A stretch of DNA of 64,000 bases from an uncultured Allofournierella sp. Its GTDB lineage: Bacteria > Bacillota > Clostridia > Oscillospirales > Ruminococcaceae. Position numbers and translations under genes: made by a program. The DNA lies in contig CALWNE010000044.1 of NCBI GenBank assembly GCA_944382705.1, positions 1 through 64,000 on the forward strand, given 5' to 3'. Below are positions 16,549 through 25,365 of this stretch, piece after piece; within the stretch, counting starts at the first letter, position 1, and each line of letters begins with the position of its first letter. A model generated the notes under the pieces. The model had not been told where the DNA came from and ran no database searches. It saw only the letters and a program-made list of their open reading frames with translations.

Positions 16549-18027
16549 ATGCGCAAAAGCATCAGTTCCATGTACTTTATGACCACCACGGTGCTGCTGC
16601 TGGTGAGTACGGCCTTTATGAGCCTAATTTTAATGTACATGGCCATGAACTATTTCAAACAGCAGCAGGAGGAGTCTCTGACAGAGGTGGTGGCCATTGC
16701 CAGCAATGAGCTGTTGGAGAGCGGGGTCCCGGTATGCGGTTTGTCTGCCGATGCGCTGCTGTGCCAGCAGCTGCAGCAGGATTTGAACCTGATTGGCCGC
16801 ACCAGCAGCACCATTCTGTTTGTGACCGATGAGCAGGGCGTGCTGACCCTTACCACCGGGCAGGAAAAATATCTGGGCGGCCAGGTGAAAGAAAGCGTGC
16901 TGCGGCAGACCATCAGCCAGGATGGTTTTTTTGAGGCAGGCACCCTGGCTGGCCTGTATGAGGACCGTTACTACACCGCAGGTCAGCCGGTATACATGGG
17001 CGAAAACAATGAGCTGGTTGGCTATGTGTTTGCCAGCACCGCCGTGCAGGGTCTGAACGAATTTATAGGCGATGTGTTTTCTGGCTTTGTGCTCAGTGCC
17101 GGGCTTATGATGCTGGCGGCCAGCCTGCTGACCATTGTGTTCACCAACATTCTGACCACACCCATGCGCCGCATCAGCGAGGCGGCCCGCAAGTTTGGCA
17201 GCGGAGATTTCCGGGTGCGGGTGCCGGTGCCGGCCAGCGGCACCAGCGAGATGGCCCAGCTGGCAGAAACCTTCAACAACATGGCCCACAACCTGGAAAC
17301 CATCGATTCCTCCCGGGCCAGCTTTATGGGCAACATTGCCCACGAGCTGCGCACCCCCATGACCAGCATTAAGGGCTTTATTGACGGTATGCTGGACGGA
17401 ACCATTCCCCAGGAGCTTCAGCAGCATTATCTGTGCCTGGTGAGCCAGGAGGTGGGCCGGTTGACCCGGCTGATTCAGAATATGCTGGATATCTCCAAGC
17501 TGGAGGCGGGGGAGTACCGGATGAATGCCCAGAGCTACGATGTATGGGACAGCATTACCGGTGTGGTGTTCAGCGCCGAGCAGCGCATTGAACAGCAAAA
17601 GGTACAGATTGAGGGGCTGGAGCCTGTGAATACCACGGTGTATGCAGACCCCGACCTGGTGTATCAGGTGGTGTACAACATTGTGGACAATGCCCTCAAG
17701 TTTACCCCCGAAGGGGGAACCATTGCATTTGGGGTACAGCGCAGCGGAAACCAGGTGAAGGTTTCCATCCGCAACTCCGGACAGGGCATTGCCCAGGATG
17801 CGCTGCCCTTTGTGTTTGACCGGTTTTATAAAGAAGATAAGAGCAGGGGCCTGAACACCAAGGGCAGCGGCCTTGGACTGCACATCTGCAAGGTGCTGGT
17901 AAACCGGTGCGGCGGTGAGATTTGGGCAGAAAGCAAGGAGGGCGAATGGTGCCAGTTCAGCTTTACCCTTCCCTGCGAAGCACCGGGCACCCGAGGCAAG
18001 ATGTTGCCGGGCCAGAAAAAGGCCTGA
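16549..18027 (+). CDS. sensor histidine kinase, PhoR/VicK-like
   Basis: A 492-residue membrane sensor with two transmembrane helices (about 12-34 and 180-202) enclosing an extracytoplasmic sensing domain of about 145 residues. A HAMP linker follows, then the H-box FMGNIAHELRTPMTS with phospho-accepting His265, and the ATPase N, G1 and G2 boxes (VYNIVDNALKF, FDRFYKED, GSGLGLHI). All catalytic motifs are intact. It begins 5 nt after the regulator's stop, so the two form an operon. The signal is unknown. Confidence 0.94.
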   Translation: MRKSISSMYFMTTTVLLLVSTAFMSLILMYMAMNYFKQQQEESLTEVVAIASNELLESGVPVCGLSADALLCQQLQQDLNLIGRTSSTILFVTDEQGVLTLTTGQEKYLGGQVKESVLRQTISQDGFFEAGTLAGLYEDRYYTAGQPVYMGENNELVGYVFASTAVQGLNEFIGDVFSGFVLSAGLMMLAASLLTIVFTNILTTPMRRISEAARKFGSGDFRVRVPVPASGTSEMAQLAETFNNMAHNLETIDSSRASFMGNIAHELRTPMTSIKGFIDGMLDGTIPQELQQHYLCLVSQEVGRLTRLIQNMLDISKLEAGEYRMNAQSYDVWDSITGVVFSAEQRIEQQKVQIEGLEPVNTTVYADPDLVYQVVYNIVDNALKFTPEGGTIAFGVQRSGNQVKVSIRNSGQGIAQDALPFVFDRFYKEDKSRGLNTKGSGLGLHICKVLVNRCGGEIWAESKEGEWCQFSFTLPCEAPGTRGKMLPGQKKA

Positions 18028-18099
18028 GGGAGTTTGTTTTTTAGGGGCGTCCTGGGGCACAAGCAATCGTGTACAGATGGTGAAAAAAACGCCCCTGAT

Positions 18100-18128
18100 T
18101 TGATTTTTACTGCCTGATACGGTACAAT
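18100..18128 (+). promoter_or_regulatory. promoter upstream of rpe
   Basis: TTGATT (18100-18105), a 17-bp spacer and TACAAT (18123-18128) place transcription start near 18135, giving a leader of about 160 nt before rpe. Confidence 0.6.
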
Positions 18129-18139
18129 AAAGAATGGAT

Positions 18140-18232
18140 AGCCCCGCCAATGAGCGGGGAAAGAATCCGGTTTGAATTGATAACAAGTAGAAAGCGGCTC
18201 TGGACCCCAGTGTTGGGGCCAGAGCTTTTGGC
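18140..18232 (+). promoter_or_regulatory. structured 5' leader of the rpe operon
   Basis: The leader contains CCCCGC-loop-GCGGGG (18142-18159) and a larger hairpin GCTCTGG.CCCCA ... TGGGG.CCAGAGC (about 18197-18225), followed by TTTT. The second hairpin looks like a terminator or attenuator inside the leader. I do not recognise a named riboswitch class. Confidence 0.45.
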
Positions 18233-18295
18233 AACTTCTGCCCGGGTTGCCCTGAAGGCGCCGGGCAGGGAAATTTATGCGACGGGAGAAAACCT

Positions 18296-18946
18296 ATGAC
18301 CCAATTAAGTCCTTCGATTTTATCCGCTGATTTTGCCAACCTGGGCCAGCAGTGCCGTGCTGTGCTGGAAGCGGGCGCTGAGATGCTGCACTTTGATGTA
18401 ATGGACGGCCATTTTGTGCCCAACCTGAGCTTTGGCGTGCCGGTGCTGCAAAGTTTGCACAAGGCGTTGCCGGAAGCATTTTTTGATGTCCATCTCATGA
18501 TTACCCATCCGCTGGACTATGTGGAGGCGTTTGCCAAGGCGGGTGCAGGCTGCATTACCTTCCACCTTGAGAGCGAAAGCGATGTGCAGGCCACCCTGGA
18601 TGCCATCCACAAAGCAGGCTGCAAGGCGGGCCTTTCCATCAAACCCGGAACCCCGGCCGAGGCGCTGCTGCCCTACCTGGACCAGCTGGATCTGGTGCTG
18701 GTGATGAGCGTGGAGCCTGGGTTTGGCGGCCAGAAATTTATGCCCAGTGCGCTGGATAAGCTGCGCTTTTTGCACAGCGAGTGCCAGGCACGGGGGCTGA
18801 ATCCCTGGCTGGAGGTAGACGGCGGCGTGGACCAGACCACCGGCCCCCTGTGCGTGGAAGCCGGTGCAAACCTGCTGGTGGCAGGCAGCGCTGTGTTTGG
18901 CAAGCCGGACCTGGCTGCTGCGGTGGAAGGCTTGCGAGCTTTGTAA
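18296..18946 (+). CDS. rpe: ribulose-phosphate 3-epimerase
   Basis: A 216-residue TIM-barrel enzyme of the pentose phosphate pathway that interconverts ribulose-5-phosphate and xylulose-5-phosphate. Signature segments are LSPSILSADF, HFDVMDGHFVPN, DVHLMI, MSVEPGFGGQKF and LEVDGGV, containing the metal-binding His and Asp residues. GGGAG lies about 8 nt before ATG. It leads a long run of same-strand genes that continues into the RnfDEA-like set. Confidence 0.97.
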   Translation: MTQLSPSILSADFANLGQQCRAVLEAGAEMLHFDVMDGHFVPNLSFGVPVLQSLHKALPEAFFDVHLMITHPLDYVEAFAKAGAGCITFHLESESDVQATLDAIHKAGCKAGLSIKPGTPAEALLPYLDQLDLVLVMSVEPGFGGQKFMPSALDKLRFLHSECQARGLNPWLEVDGGVDQTTGPLCVEAGANLLVAGSAVFGKPDLAAAVEGLRAL

Positions 18947-18986
18947 GCCCGGCGGCATAATGGTACAAAAGAAGGGAGCCATCTGC

Positions 18987-19988
18987 TTGAACGAGAAACA
19001 ACAAGCCCTGATGCAGCGGGACCGGGGTGTACACGCAGACCTGCTGTTCATGTGCCTGCCCTTGCTGGCTATGGCCATGTTCTTTTATGGGGTGCGTCCG
19101 GCTATTATGTGCCTGACCGCCTTTTTGACCGCCAACCTGTGCGACCGGCTTGCCGCACTGCTGCGGCGGATGCCTTACGATAAAAATGAGTGGAGCAGCG
19201 AAGCCTTTGCCGTTATGTTTGCCCTTATGATTCCGGCCAGTGCCAGCTATTATGTGGTAGTGGTGGGGTCCATTGCAGCGGTAATTCTGGGCAAGGAAGC
19301 CTTTGGCGGTTACGGAGCCTATCCGTTCCATCCCACCGCTGTGGGCTATGTGGTGGCGGCGGTAAACTGGCCCGACCAGATGTTCCGTTATCCCCAGCCT
19401 TTTACCGCAGTGCCTGTGGTACAGGTGGATACAATTGCCGGGGCATTGGTGGAGTCGCCTCTGTATACCCTCAAAACTGGCGGCCTGCCCACCCTGGACA
19501 GCATGGAGCTGCTGCTGGGCAACTATGCGGGGCCCATGGGCCTTACCGCGTTGCTGGTGATTCTGGCCTGTGCTTTGTTTTTGTGGAACCGCCGCCGGCT
19601 GAACCTGCTGGCACCGGTATGCTTTTTGCTCACCTGCGCCCTGGTGGCCTTTTTGGCCCCTCGGCTGGGCGATATTCCGGCCATGAGTGCACCCTGGGTG
19701 CATCTGGCAGACCGGCTGGCTGTGGTGAAGTATGAAATCTGCGGCGGCGGCATGGTGTTTGCAGCGGTGTATCTGCTGGCAGACCCCATCACGGTGCCCA
19801 AAAATCCGGTGTCCTGTGCCTTGTACAGCATCCTGCTGGGCTTTATGACCATGATGTTCCGCTACTATGGCAACTATGAGGTGGGCGTCTGCTTTGCAAT
19901 GCTGGCTGTGAATGCTGTATCCGGCTGGATCGACCGCACTGTATGCAAGGCGATGAACCGAAAGGGGGTTGTGCGCCGTGAATATTAA
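18987..19988 (+). CDS. divergent RnfD/NqrB-family membrane protein (second copy)
   Basis: A 333-residue polytopic membrane protein clearly of the RnfD/NqrB family: KEAFGGYGAYPFHPTAVG matches the KQLFGGLGFNFVNPALVG region of the RnfD at 55054, and a late GGGMVFAAVYLLADPIT matches its SGGLLFGAVFMATDYVT. In RnfD, covalent FMN sits on Thr of (S/T)(G/S)ATPL; here that site reads ESPL, with Ser157 in place of Thr. The start was set at TTG 18987 behind GAAGGGAG; an ATG at 18960 lacks a ribosome site. It is the first gene of an rnfD-E-A-like set, with no RnfB, C or G. Confidence 0.8.
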   Translation: MNEKQQALMQRDRGVHADLLFMCLPLLAMAMFFYGVRPAIMCLTAFLTANLCDRLAALLRRMPYDKNEWSSEAFAVMFALMIPASASYYVVVVGSIAAVILGKEAFGGYGAYPFHPTAVGYVVAAVNWPDQMFRYPQPFTAVPVVQVDTIAGALVESPLYTLKTGGLPTLDSMELLLGNYAGPMGLTALLVILACALFLWNRRRLNLLAPVCFLLTCALVAFLAPRLGDIPAMSAPWVHLADRLAVVKYEICGGGMVFAAVYLLADPITVPKNPVSCALYSILLGFMTMMFRYYGNYEVGVCFAMLAVNAVSGWIDRTVCKAMNRKGVVRREY

Positions 19989-20634
19989 AAAAGCCCAATA
20001 CCTTTCGGAAAATATGAGCCGCATTGCCCGCAGAGATCGAATTCTGCTTAATAACCCGGTCATTATGCAGGGGATGGGCCTGGCTCCGCTGGTGGTGGCT
20101 GCCAGCAACGGCCGCAACGCTTTGATGCTCAGCGTGGCAGTGCTGCTTTTGCTCACCCCCACCCGGGTGCTGGCCGCAGCACTGAACCGGGCAGGAAAGT
20201 ACCGTTTTCGGGCGTTGCTGTACTGCGGGGTTAGCGCAATTTTGTATATCCCGGTATATTTTATACTGAGAGGAATATTTGATGTGGAAATTCTCCAGCT
20301 GGGTGTTTATCTGCCCATGCTGGTGGTGGAGCCGCTGATTATTAAACGGTACGAGCGCTTGCAGCCGGAAAAAATTACTGTGGCCCTTAAAAAAGGCATC
20401 CGTACCAGCCTTGGTTATGTGCTGGTGCTAATGCTCATGGGCTGTATGCGGGAAATTATGGCGGTAACGGCCTTGTTTGGCACGGTGCTGCCCAAGCTCA
20501 AGTTCCCCCTGCTGCCCATGGCGAACCTGCCTGCGGGCGGGTTTATCCTGCTGGGTGTGGTATGCGCACTTTGGCGGGGCGGCGTGCGAGCCTACAAGAA
20601 CTATGTGCATGCGGAGGCAAAGCGGGGCTTATGA
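19978..20634 (+). CDS. divergent RnfE/NqrD-family membrane protein without cluster cysteines
   Basis: A 218-residue, roughly six-helix membrane protein related to RnfE. LNNPVIMQGMGLAPL aligns with KENPVLRLVLGTCPTL of the canonical RnfE at 57579, and LPMLVVEPLIIKR with LPLIVVNCIILGR. The two Cys that help bind the intramembrane [2Fe-2S] cluster in RnfE (C25, C108) are here Ala36 and Pro120. A conserved MREI segment is retained. The start is GTG 19978 with AAAGGGGG 9 nt upstream, overlapping the previous stop by 11 nt. Confidence 0.78.
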   Translation: MNIKKAQYLSENMSRIARRDRILLNNPVIMQGMGLAPLVVAASNGRNALMLSVAVLLLLTPTRVLAAALNRAGKYRFRALLYCGVSAILYIPVYFILRGIFDVEILQLGVYLPMLVVEPLIIKRYERLQPEKITVALKKGIRTSLGYVLVLMLMGCMREIMAVTALFGTVLPKLKFPLLPMANLPAGGFILLGVVCALWRGGVRAYKNYVHAEAKRGL

Positions 20635-21242
20635 TGGAAGTAATGCAAGCTGTTGGCGTGTTTTTTGTGTATGCCGTTGCCGCTGTATTTGCGGAAAATG
20701 CTGTGTTCAGCCGTGCAATGGGCGTTTCCCGCCTGGTAAAACTGGTGGATGACCCCACGGTGGACACCCTGGTGTTTGGAGGTCTGCTGTGCTTGATTCA
20801 GCTGCTGAGTGCGCCCCTGGCCTATGGTGTGAATCAGCTGCTGCTGCCCCTTTCCTGGCGGGGAGCAGTGCGGCCCCTGGCGTTTTTGCTGTGCAGCACG
20901 GTGGCTTTTTTTGTAGTGCTGGTGCTGGTGCTTGCGGTGCTGAAAGAGCGGGCCAAGCCTGTGGTAGCAGTGCTGCCCATGGCCACCTTTAACACAGCGG
21001 TGCTGGGCCTGCTGCTGATTACCACCACCCAAAGCTTTACCCTGCTGGAAACCATGGGTTTTGCATTGGGCAGCGGCGTGGGATACCTGGCTGCTGTACT
21101 GGTGGTGAGCGAAGGTCAGCGCAAGATGCGGGATGCCAATGTGCCCGCCAGCTTCAGGGGGCTGCCCATTACCCTGATTTATATCGGAATTCTGGCCCTG
21201 GCCATCTACGGCTTTACCGGGCACCGGATTTCCATCGGTTAA
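20631..21242 (+). CDS. divergent RnfA/NqrE-family membrane protein without cluster cysteines
   Basis: A 203-residue membrane protein related to RnfA: the C-terminal FRGLPITLIYIGILALAIYGFTG matches FEGLPITLVAASATALSFGGFAG of the canonical RnfA at 58241, and LPMATFNTAVLG matches LPLITTNCAVLG. Cluster-binding Cys27 and Cys123 of RnfA correspond to Ser27 and Thr122. The ATG overlaps the stop of the RnfE-like gene (ATGA), so the two are translationally coupled. With the two preceding genes it could form a D-E-A membrane complex lacking the redox centres of Rnf; the function is unknown. Confidence 0.8.
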   Translation: MMEVMQAVGVFFVYAVAAVFAENAVFSRAMGVSRLVKLVDDPTVDTLVFGGLLCLIQLLSAPLAYGVNQLLLPLSWRGAVRPLAFLLCSTVAFFVVLVLVLAVLKERAKPVVAVLPMATFNTAVLGLLLITTTQSFTLLETMGFALGSGVGYLAAVLVVSEGQRKMRDANVPASFRGLPITLIYIGILALAIYGFTGHRISIG

Positions 21243-21293
21243 AATGCAATGGCTCCCGGCCAGCCAGGCGGGGAGAGAAAGGCGGCTTTCTTT

Positions 21294-22376
21294 ATGGCAA
21301 AAAAGAACATGGGTAAGGTTAAGCGTTACCGGCGCAGCTTTTATAGCGGCCGTCAGCGCGCCATGCGGGTGCTGGCAGCGGTGGGCGGTATTGTTTTGCT
21401 GTTTGCCCTGGGCTGGTTTGCAGGCCCGGCTCTGGTACAGCTGGGCAGCAATGCATGGCACAGCCTGGCTACCGAACCTTCTGAAACTTCGACCCCCAAT
21501 TCCCAAACCGGCACCAGCCAGCCCGAGCAGCCTGGCTCCCAGCCGGAACAAACCGAACCGAGCGCCCAGCCCACAGAACAGCCTGGGGAGGATTTGACCC
21601 AGGGCAGCTGGGCCTTTGTGGACAGCAGCCAGCTGGCGGACCCCGCCGCCCTTGCCAGTGAGCTGGCAAGCCAGGGCGTGGGCTATGCAGTGGTAACCTT
21701 GAAGGATGCCGCAGGCAATGTGTATTACAACTCCGGCGTGGAGGCAGCGGCTGCCGGCTTGGTACAGGGCGGATTTGACGCTGCGGCAGTGGCCCAGGCC
21801 TTGCAGCAGCAGGGCATTGTACCGGTAGCTGGCATCTGTGCATTCCGTGATCCCATTGCGGCAGGTGCCAATCGTGCCATGGCGGTGATGTACCAGGATA
21901 CCGAGTATCTCTGGCTGGATGCAGCCTTGGAGTCTGGCGGTAAGCCCTGGCTGAATCCTTATTCCGAGCTGGCAGTGCAGTATATCACGGACCTGATGAA
22001 CGAAGCCCGCTCCATGGGCTACCAGAAAATCTGGCTCAGCGGGGTGCAGTTCCCCACACCGGCAGGCCGCAATCAGGCCAACTATGGCGGCACCAACGGC
22101 GTAAGCGAGCAGCAGCGGCTGGCTGCCCTCATTGACCAGTGGCAGCAGCAGGATGATTGCTGGATTGTGTACCCGCTGGAGGTTGCCAGCGGCGCCAACG
22201 AAACCCTCACCGGCGGCCCCGTGGCCCAGCTGGGAATCCACAAGCTGGCAGTGCAGGCTTCCCAGAGCCTGACCGAGGAGGAGAATGCTCAGCTGGAGGC
22301 GGCCAAAGCGGCTGCCAGCCAGTACCTGGGCGTACAGAGCGGCCAGACCTTTACCGTACAGGCGGTGCAGGGATGA
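21294..22376 (+). CDS. membrane-anchored glycoside-hydrolase-like protein (DUF4015-like)
   Basis: A 360-residue protein with a basic N-terminus, one membrane helix (about 25-50) and a Pro/Gln/Glu/Thr-rich linker (about 60-100), then an extracellular barrel-like domain. ITDLMNEARSMGYQKIW followed by LSGVQFP resembles the putative glycoside hydrolase domain PF13200/DUF4015, in which the strand usually ends DYVRFP. The acidic residue of that motif is absent here, so catalysis is doubtful. The start ATG follows AAAGGCGG. It lies 51 nt after the RnfA-like gene and is coupled to the next gene. Confidence 0.65.
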   Translation: MAKKNMGKVKRYRRSFYSGRQRAMRVLAAVGGIVLLFALGWFAGPALVQLGSNAWHSLATEPSETSTPNSQTGTSQPEQPGSQPEQTEPSAQPTEQPGEDLTQGSWAFVDSSQLADPAALASELASQGVGYAVVTLKDAAGNVYYNSGVEAAAAGLVQGGFDAAAVAQALQQQGIVPVAGICAFRDPIAAGANRAMAVMYQDTEYLWLDAALESGGKPWLNPYSELAVQYITDLMNEARSMGYQKIWLSGVQFPTPAGRNQANYGGTNGVSEQQRLAALIDQWQQQDDCWIVYPLEVASGANETLTGGPVAQLGIHKLAVQASQSLTEEENAQLEAAKAAASQYLGVQSGQTFTVQAVQG

Positions 22377-23647
22377 GCCGTCCCCAACAACAAGCCATCA
22401 GCGGCCCCTGCTTTGTGCCGGGGCCGCTCCTGTTGCCGGGGCCTGGCCAAGGGATAGAGGGCTGGGCCAGCCCGGCGGCGGAGGCTGCGGATTGGAACCT
22501 GGAAGCCTGGCAGGAGCTGGAGAGCAGCAGCGGACCCAGCTTGCGGGCAATGCAGCTGCCCCAGGCATTGCTCCACCGGGTGGATACCCAAAGCCGCTGG
22601 CAGGCAGCTCAAACAGCCATGGAACAGCAGCTGCCCGGAATGCGGGCGCTGGAAACTGGCTTTGTATATCTGGAGCGAACCTTGCCGGATGGCCAGTGCA
22701 GACCGGGCCTTGTGGGTCTGGTGGATTTGGAGCAGTACAGCTTTGAGCCAGGCAGCAGCTGTCCGGTACGCCAGCCACAGCCCCTGAGTGCTCAACAGGT
22801 GCTGCCCCGTGCCCAGCTGCGGGAAACCGCCCTGATGGAAACTTCCCCGGTGCGCCTGTTGGCCAACCTGCCCAGCGAGGATTTGTTTGAGCCGATACAG
22901 GCAGTCTGCAAAAAGCAGCCCTGCCTGTATGAGGGCCGTTTGGGCAGTGGCGGCGGAACAGTGCGAGCCTGGCAGGTGAACCAGCCCCAGCTGCTGGACC
23001 AGCTGGCCCGGCTTTTTGCACCGCAAAGCGATGGTGTGCCCCTGATGATTGCAGTGGAAGGCCAGTGTGCCCTGGCTGGGGCCAAGGTGGATTGGATGCT
23101 CCGCAAAGAGGAAAGGGCACAGCCGGACCATCCCGCCCGGTTCTGCCTGGCAGAGGTTGGCTGTGCCGACCACCCGGCGGCGGGAATTGCGCCGCTGCAT
23201 CGGCTGGTGATGGGGGTACAGGGACTGCCCCTGCTGGCCCAGCTGGAACAGTGGTGTGTTCGCCAGGGGATTGCCCTTACACAAAGCCCCCAGCCGGGGG
23301 CGGCCCGCCTTACCCTGGTGTATGGCCGGTGGGAACGCACCCTCTGGCTCAAAGCCAAAGCTCCCGTGCCGGGCGTTTGCCTGGCAGAGGCGTTTTTGCA
23401 GGAATATTTATCCACAAACCCCATGTGCAGCACCGACCGGCTGGCCCAGGAAAGCCAGCTGCGGGAACTGGCTGCCGATGGGGTAAGCGGCATTTTGTTG
23501 GAATGCACCGGCCCGGACTTGTTTATGGGGCTGGCGGCAGAGGGGATTTTGCCCGCAGGCAGTTTTGCCCCCTTTGCCATGGCGGAAAGCCGTTTTGAAT
23601 TGGAATGCCGATTGATTGCAGGAGAGAGTAGAGATAAAGACCTATGA
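22373..23647 (+). CDS. DUF1015-like protein
   Basis: A 424-residue soluble protein. MRALETGFVYLERTLPDG and GLVGLVDLEQYSFEPGS match the pattern of the DUF1015 family (some members, SerK, are serine kinases). The usual family motif (T)EGTVLERIPPR is diverged to QPLSAQQVLPRAQ, so activity cannot be assumed. ATG 22373 overlaps the preceding stop (ATGA) and its own stop overlaps the helicase start, tying all three into one translational chain. Confidence 0.62.
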   Translation: MSRPQQQAISGPCFVPGPLLLPGPGQGIEGWASPAAEAADWNLEAWQELESSSGPSLRAMQLPQALLHRVDTQSRWQAAQTAMEQQLPGMRALETGFVYLERTLPDGQCRPGLVGLVDLEQYSFEPGSSCPVRQPQPLSAQQVLPRAQLRETALMETSPVRLLANLPSEDLFEPIQAVCKKQPCLYEGRLGSGGGTVRAWQVNQPQLLDQLARLFAPQSDGVPLMIAVEGQCALAGAKVDWMLRKEERAQPDHPARFCLAEVGCADHPAAGIAPLHRLVMGVQGLPLLAQLEQWCVRQGIALTQSPQPGAARLTLVYGRWERTLWLKAKAPVPGVCLAEAFLQEYLSTNPMCSTDRLAQESQLRELAADGVSGILLECTGPDLFMGLAAEGILPAGSFAPFAMAESRFELECRLIAGESRDKDL

Positions 23648-25365
23648 ATTTTAGCGAGTTAAACCTGGTTCGTCCCCTGCTGCGGGCAGTGGAGGAACAG
23701 GGCTACCAAAAACCTTCGCCCATTCAGGCCAAGGCAATTCCCCCGGTGCTGCAAGGCCACGATTTGCTGGGCTGCGCCCAGACGGGAACCGGAAAAACAG
23801 CAGCCTTTGCCCTGCCGATTTTGCAGCGGATGGTGGCCAGTCATCCTTCGCACAAGGGAGTGCGGGCTTTGATTTTGACCCCCACCCGGGAATTGGCTTT
23901 ACAGATTGACGACTGTTTTGACCGCTATGGCCGATACCTGAATGTGCGCCACTGTGTGGTGTTTGGCGGTGTGGGCCAGCAGCCCCAGGTGGAGGCCCTG
24001 CGCCGGGGAACCGATGTACTTACCGCCTGCCCTGGCCGGCTAAACGACCTGATTAACCAGGGCCATGTGGATTTGAGCCGGTTGGAGGTGTTTGTGCTGG
24101 ATGAGGCAGACCGGATGCTGGATATGGGCTTTGTGCAGGATGTGAAGAAGGTGATTCGGCACCTGCCCAGCCAGCGGCAGAACCTGTTGTTCAGCGCCAC
24201 CATGCCCAAGGAGATTGAGCAGCTGGCAGGCAGTATTTTAAAAAAGCCTGTGAGCGTAAAGGTGGACCCGGTAAGCAGCACGGTAGACCGGATTGAACAG
24301 CGGCTGTATTATGTGGACAAACCCGGCAAAAAGCAGCTGCTGGCTCGTCTGCTGGCAAACCCGGATGTGACCAGTGCCCTGGTGTTCAGCCGAACCAAGC
24401 ATGGCGCCAACGCCATTGCTGCCTTTTTAAGCAAGCAGGGGGTTCCGGCGGCGGCTATCCATGGCAACAAGAGCCAAAGTGCCCGTGTGGCGGCTTTGGA
24501 AAGCTTTAAAACCGGCAAGATACGGGCCTTGGTAGCCACCGACATTGCCGCCCGTGGCATCGACATCAGCGAGCTGCCCTATGTATTCAACTTTGACCTG
24601 CCGGAAGTGCCGGAAACCTATGTGCACCGCATTGGTCGTACCGGCCGGGCGGGGGCAGAGGGCATTGCCATCAGCTTTTGCAGCCCGGAGGAGCGGGAGT
24701 ATCTGGCAGGCATCGAAAAACTGAACCGGCGTAAAATCCCGGTGTTTACGGTGGATGGGCCCTGCCAGACCCAACGGCCGGAGGCCCCGAAAAAATCCGA
24801 TTCCAGCCAGACCAGGAAGCCTGGCAAAAAGCGGGAGCGGCCTGCCAAGCCGGACGCACCCGCCAAGCAAGCCAACAAGCCCAACGATAAAAGTTTGGAG
24901 GAGACCATCGTGGAGGAAAAGAACAACCAACCCCTCACCGCCAGCGCAAAGCGCCGCCGCCGTCGCCGTCGGGCCCAGGGCAAGGCAGCGGAAAATGCAG
25001 CCCAGCAAACAGCCTCCCAGAATCAGCTGGAAGGCAAAGGCAAAAAACAGGAAAAACAGCCTGCAAAGGCTGCTCAAAAGGAAGCTGCTCCCAAGCAGGA
25101 AAAGCAGCAGGCTGCCAAAGCTGCCGCTGGCCGCAGTGGCCGGAATGGCCGCAGTGCAGCCCGCAGCGAACAGCCGTCTGCCCCGAAGGCCCGCAGCGAG
25201 CGAAGCGAGCGCAGCCGCAGCCAGGCTGCCCCTCAGCGGGACGAGGACCCCGGTTTGCTGTTAATTACCCGCAAGCCCCCAGCCCAGAAGTTTGCCAGTT
25301 TTGAGGAGTACATGAAAAGCCGGGGCGGCTTTGGGGAAGCTGCATCCAGCGAGGGAGAAGAATGA
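23644..25365 (+). CDS. DEAD-box ATP-dependent RNA helicase
   Basis: A 573-residue helicase. All core motifs are present: a Q-motif (KPSPIQAKAIP), Walker A AQTGTGKT, PTRELALQ, DEADRMLD, SATMP, TDIAARGID and HRIGRTGRAG, in residues 1-360. The C-terminal 200 residues are a low-complexity Lys/Arg/Ala/Gln tail including KRRRRRRRAQG, likely an RNA-binding extension. It resembles the RhlE/CshA group that remodels RNA in ribosome assembly and decay. The start is ATGA-coupled to the preceding gene and the stop is coupled to rlmA. Confidence 0.93.
   Translation: MNFSELNLVRPLLRAVEEQGYQKPSPIQAKAIPPVLQGHDLLGCAQTGTGKTAAFALPILQRMVASHPSHKGVRALILTPTRELALQIDDCFDRYGRYLNVRHCVVFGGVGQQPQVEALRRGTDVLTACPGRLNDLINQGHVDLSRLEVFVLDEADRMLDMGFVQDVKKVIRHLPSQRQNLLFSATMPKEIEQLAGSILKKPVSVKVDPVSSTVDRIEQRLYYVDKPGKKQLLARLLANPDVTSALVFSRTKHGANAIAAFLSKQGVPAAAIHGNKSQSARVAALESFKTGKIRALVATDIAARGIDISELPYVFNFDLPEVPETYVHRIGRTGRAGAEGIAISFCSPEEREYLAGIEKLNRRKIPVFTVDGPCQTQRPEAPKKSDSSQTRKPGKKRERPAKPDAPAKQANKPNDKSLEETIVEEKNNQPLTASAKRRRRRRRAQGKAAENAAQQTASQNQLEGKGKKQEKQPAKAAQKEAAPKQEKQQAAKAAAGRSGRNGRSAARSEQPSAPKARSERSERSRSQAAPQRDEDPGLLLITRKPPAQKFASFEEYMKSRGGFGEAASSEGEE

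Noticed and set aside
16630..18498. 622-codon minus-strand frame opposite the histidine kinase
   Set aside because: It is the shadow of a well-supported gene; composition and lack of motifs show it is not coding.
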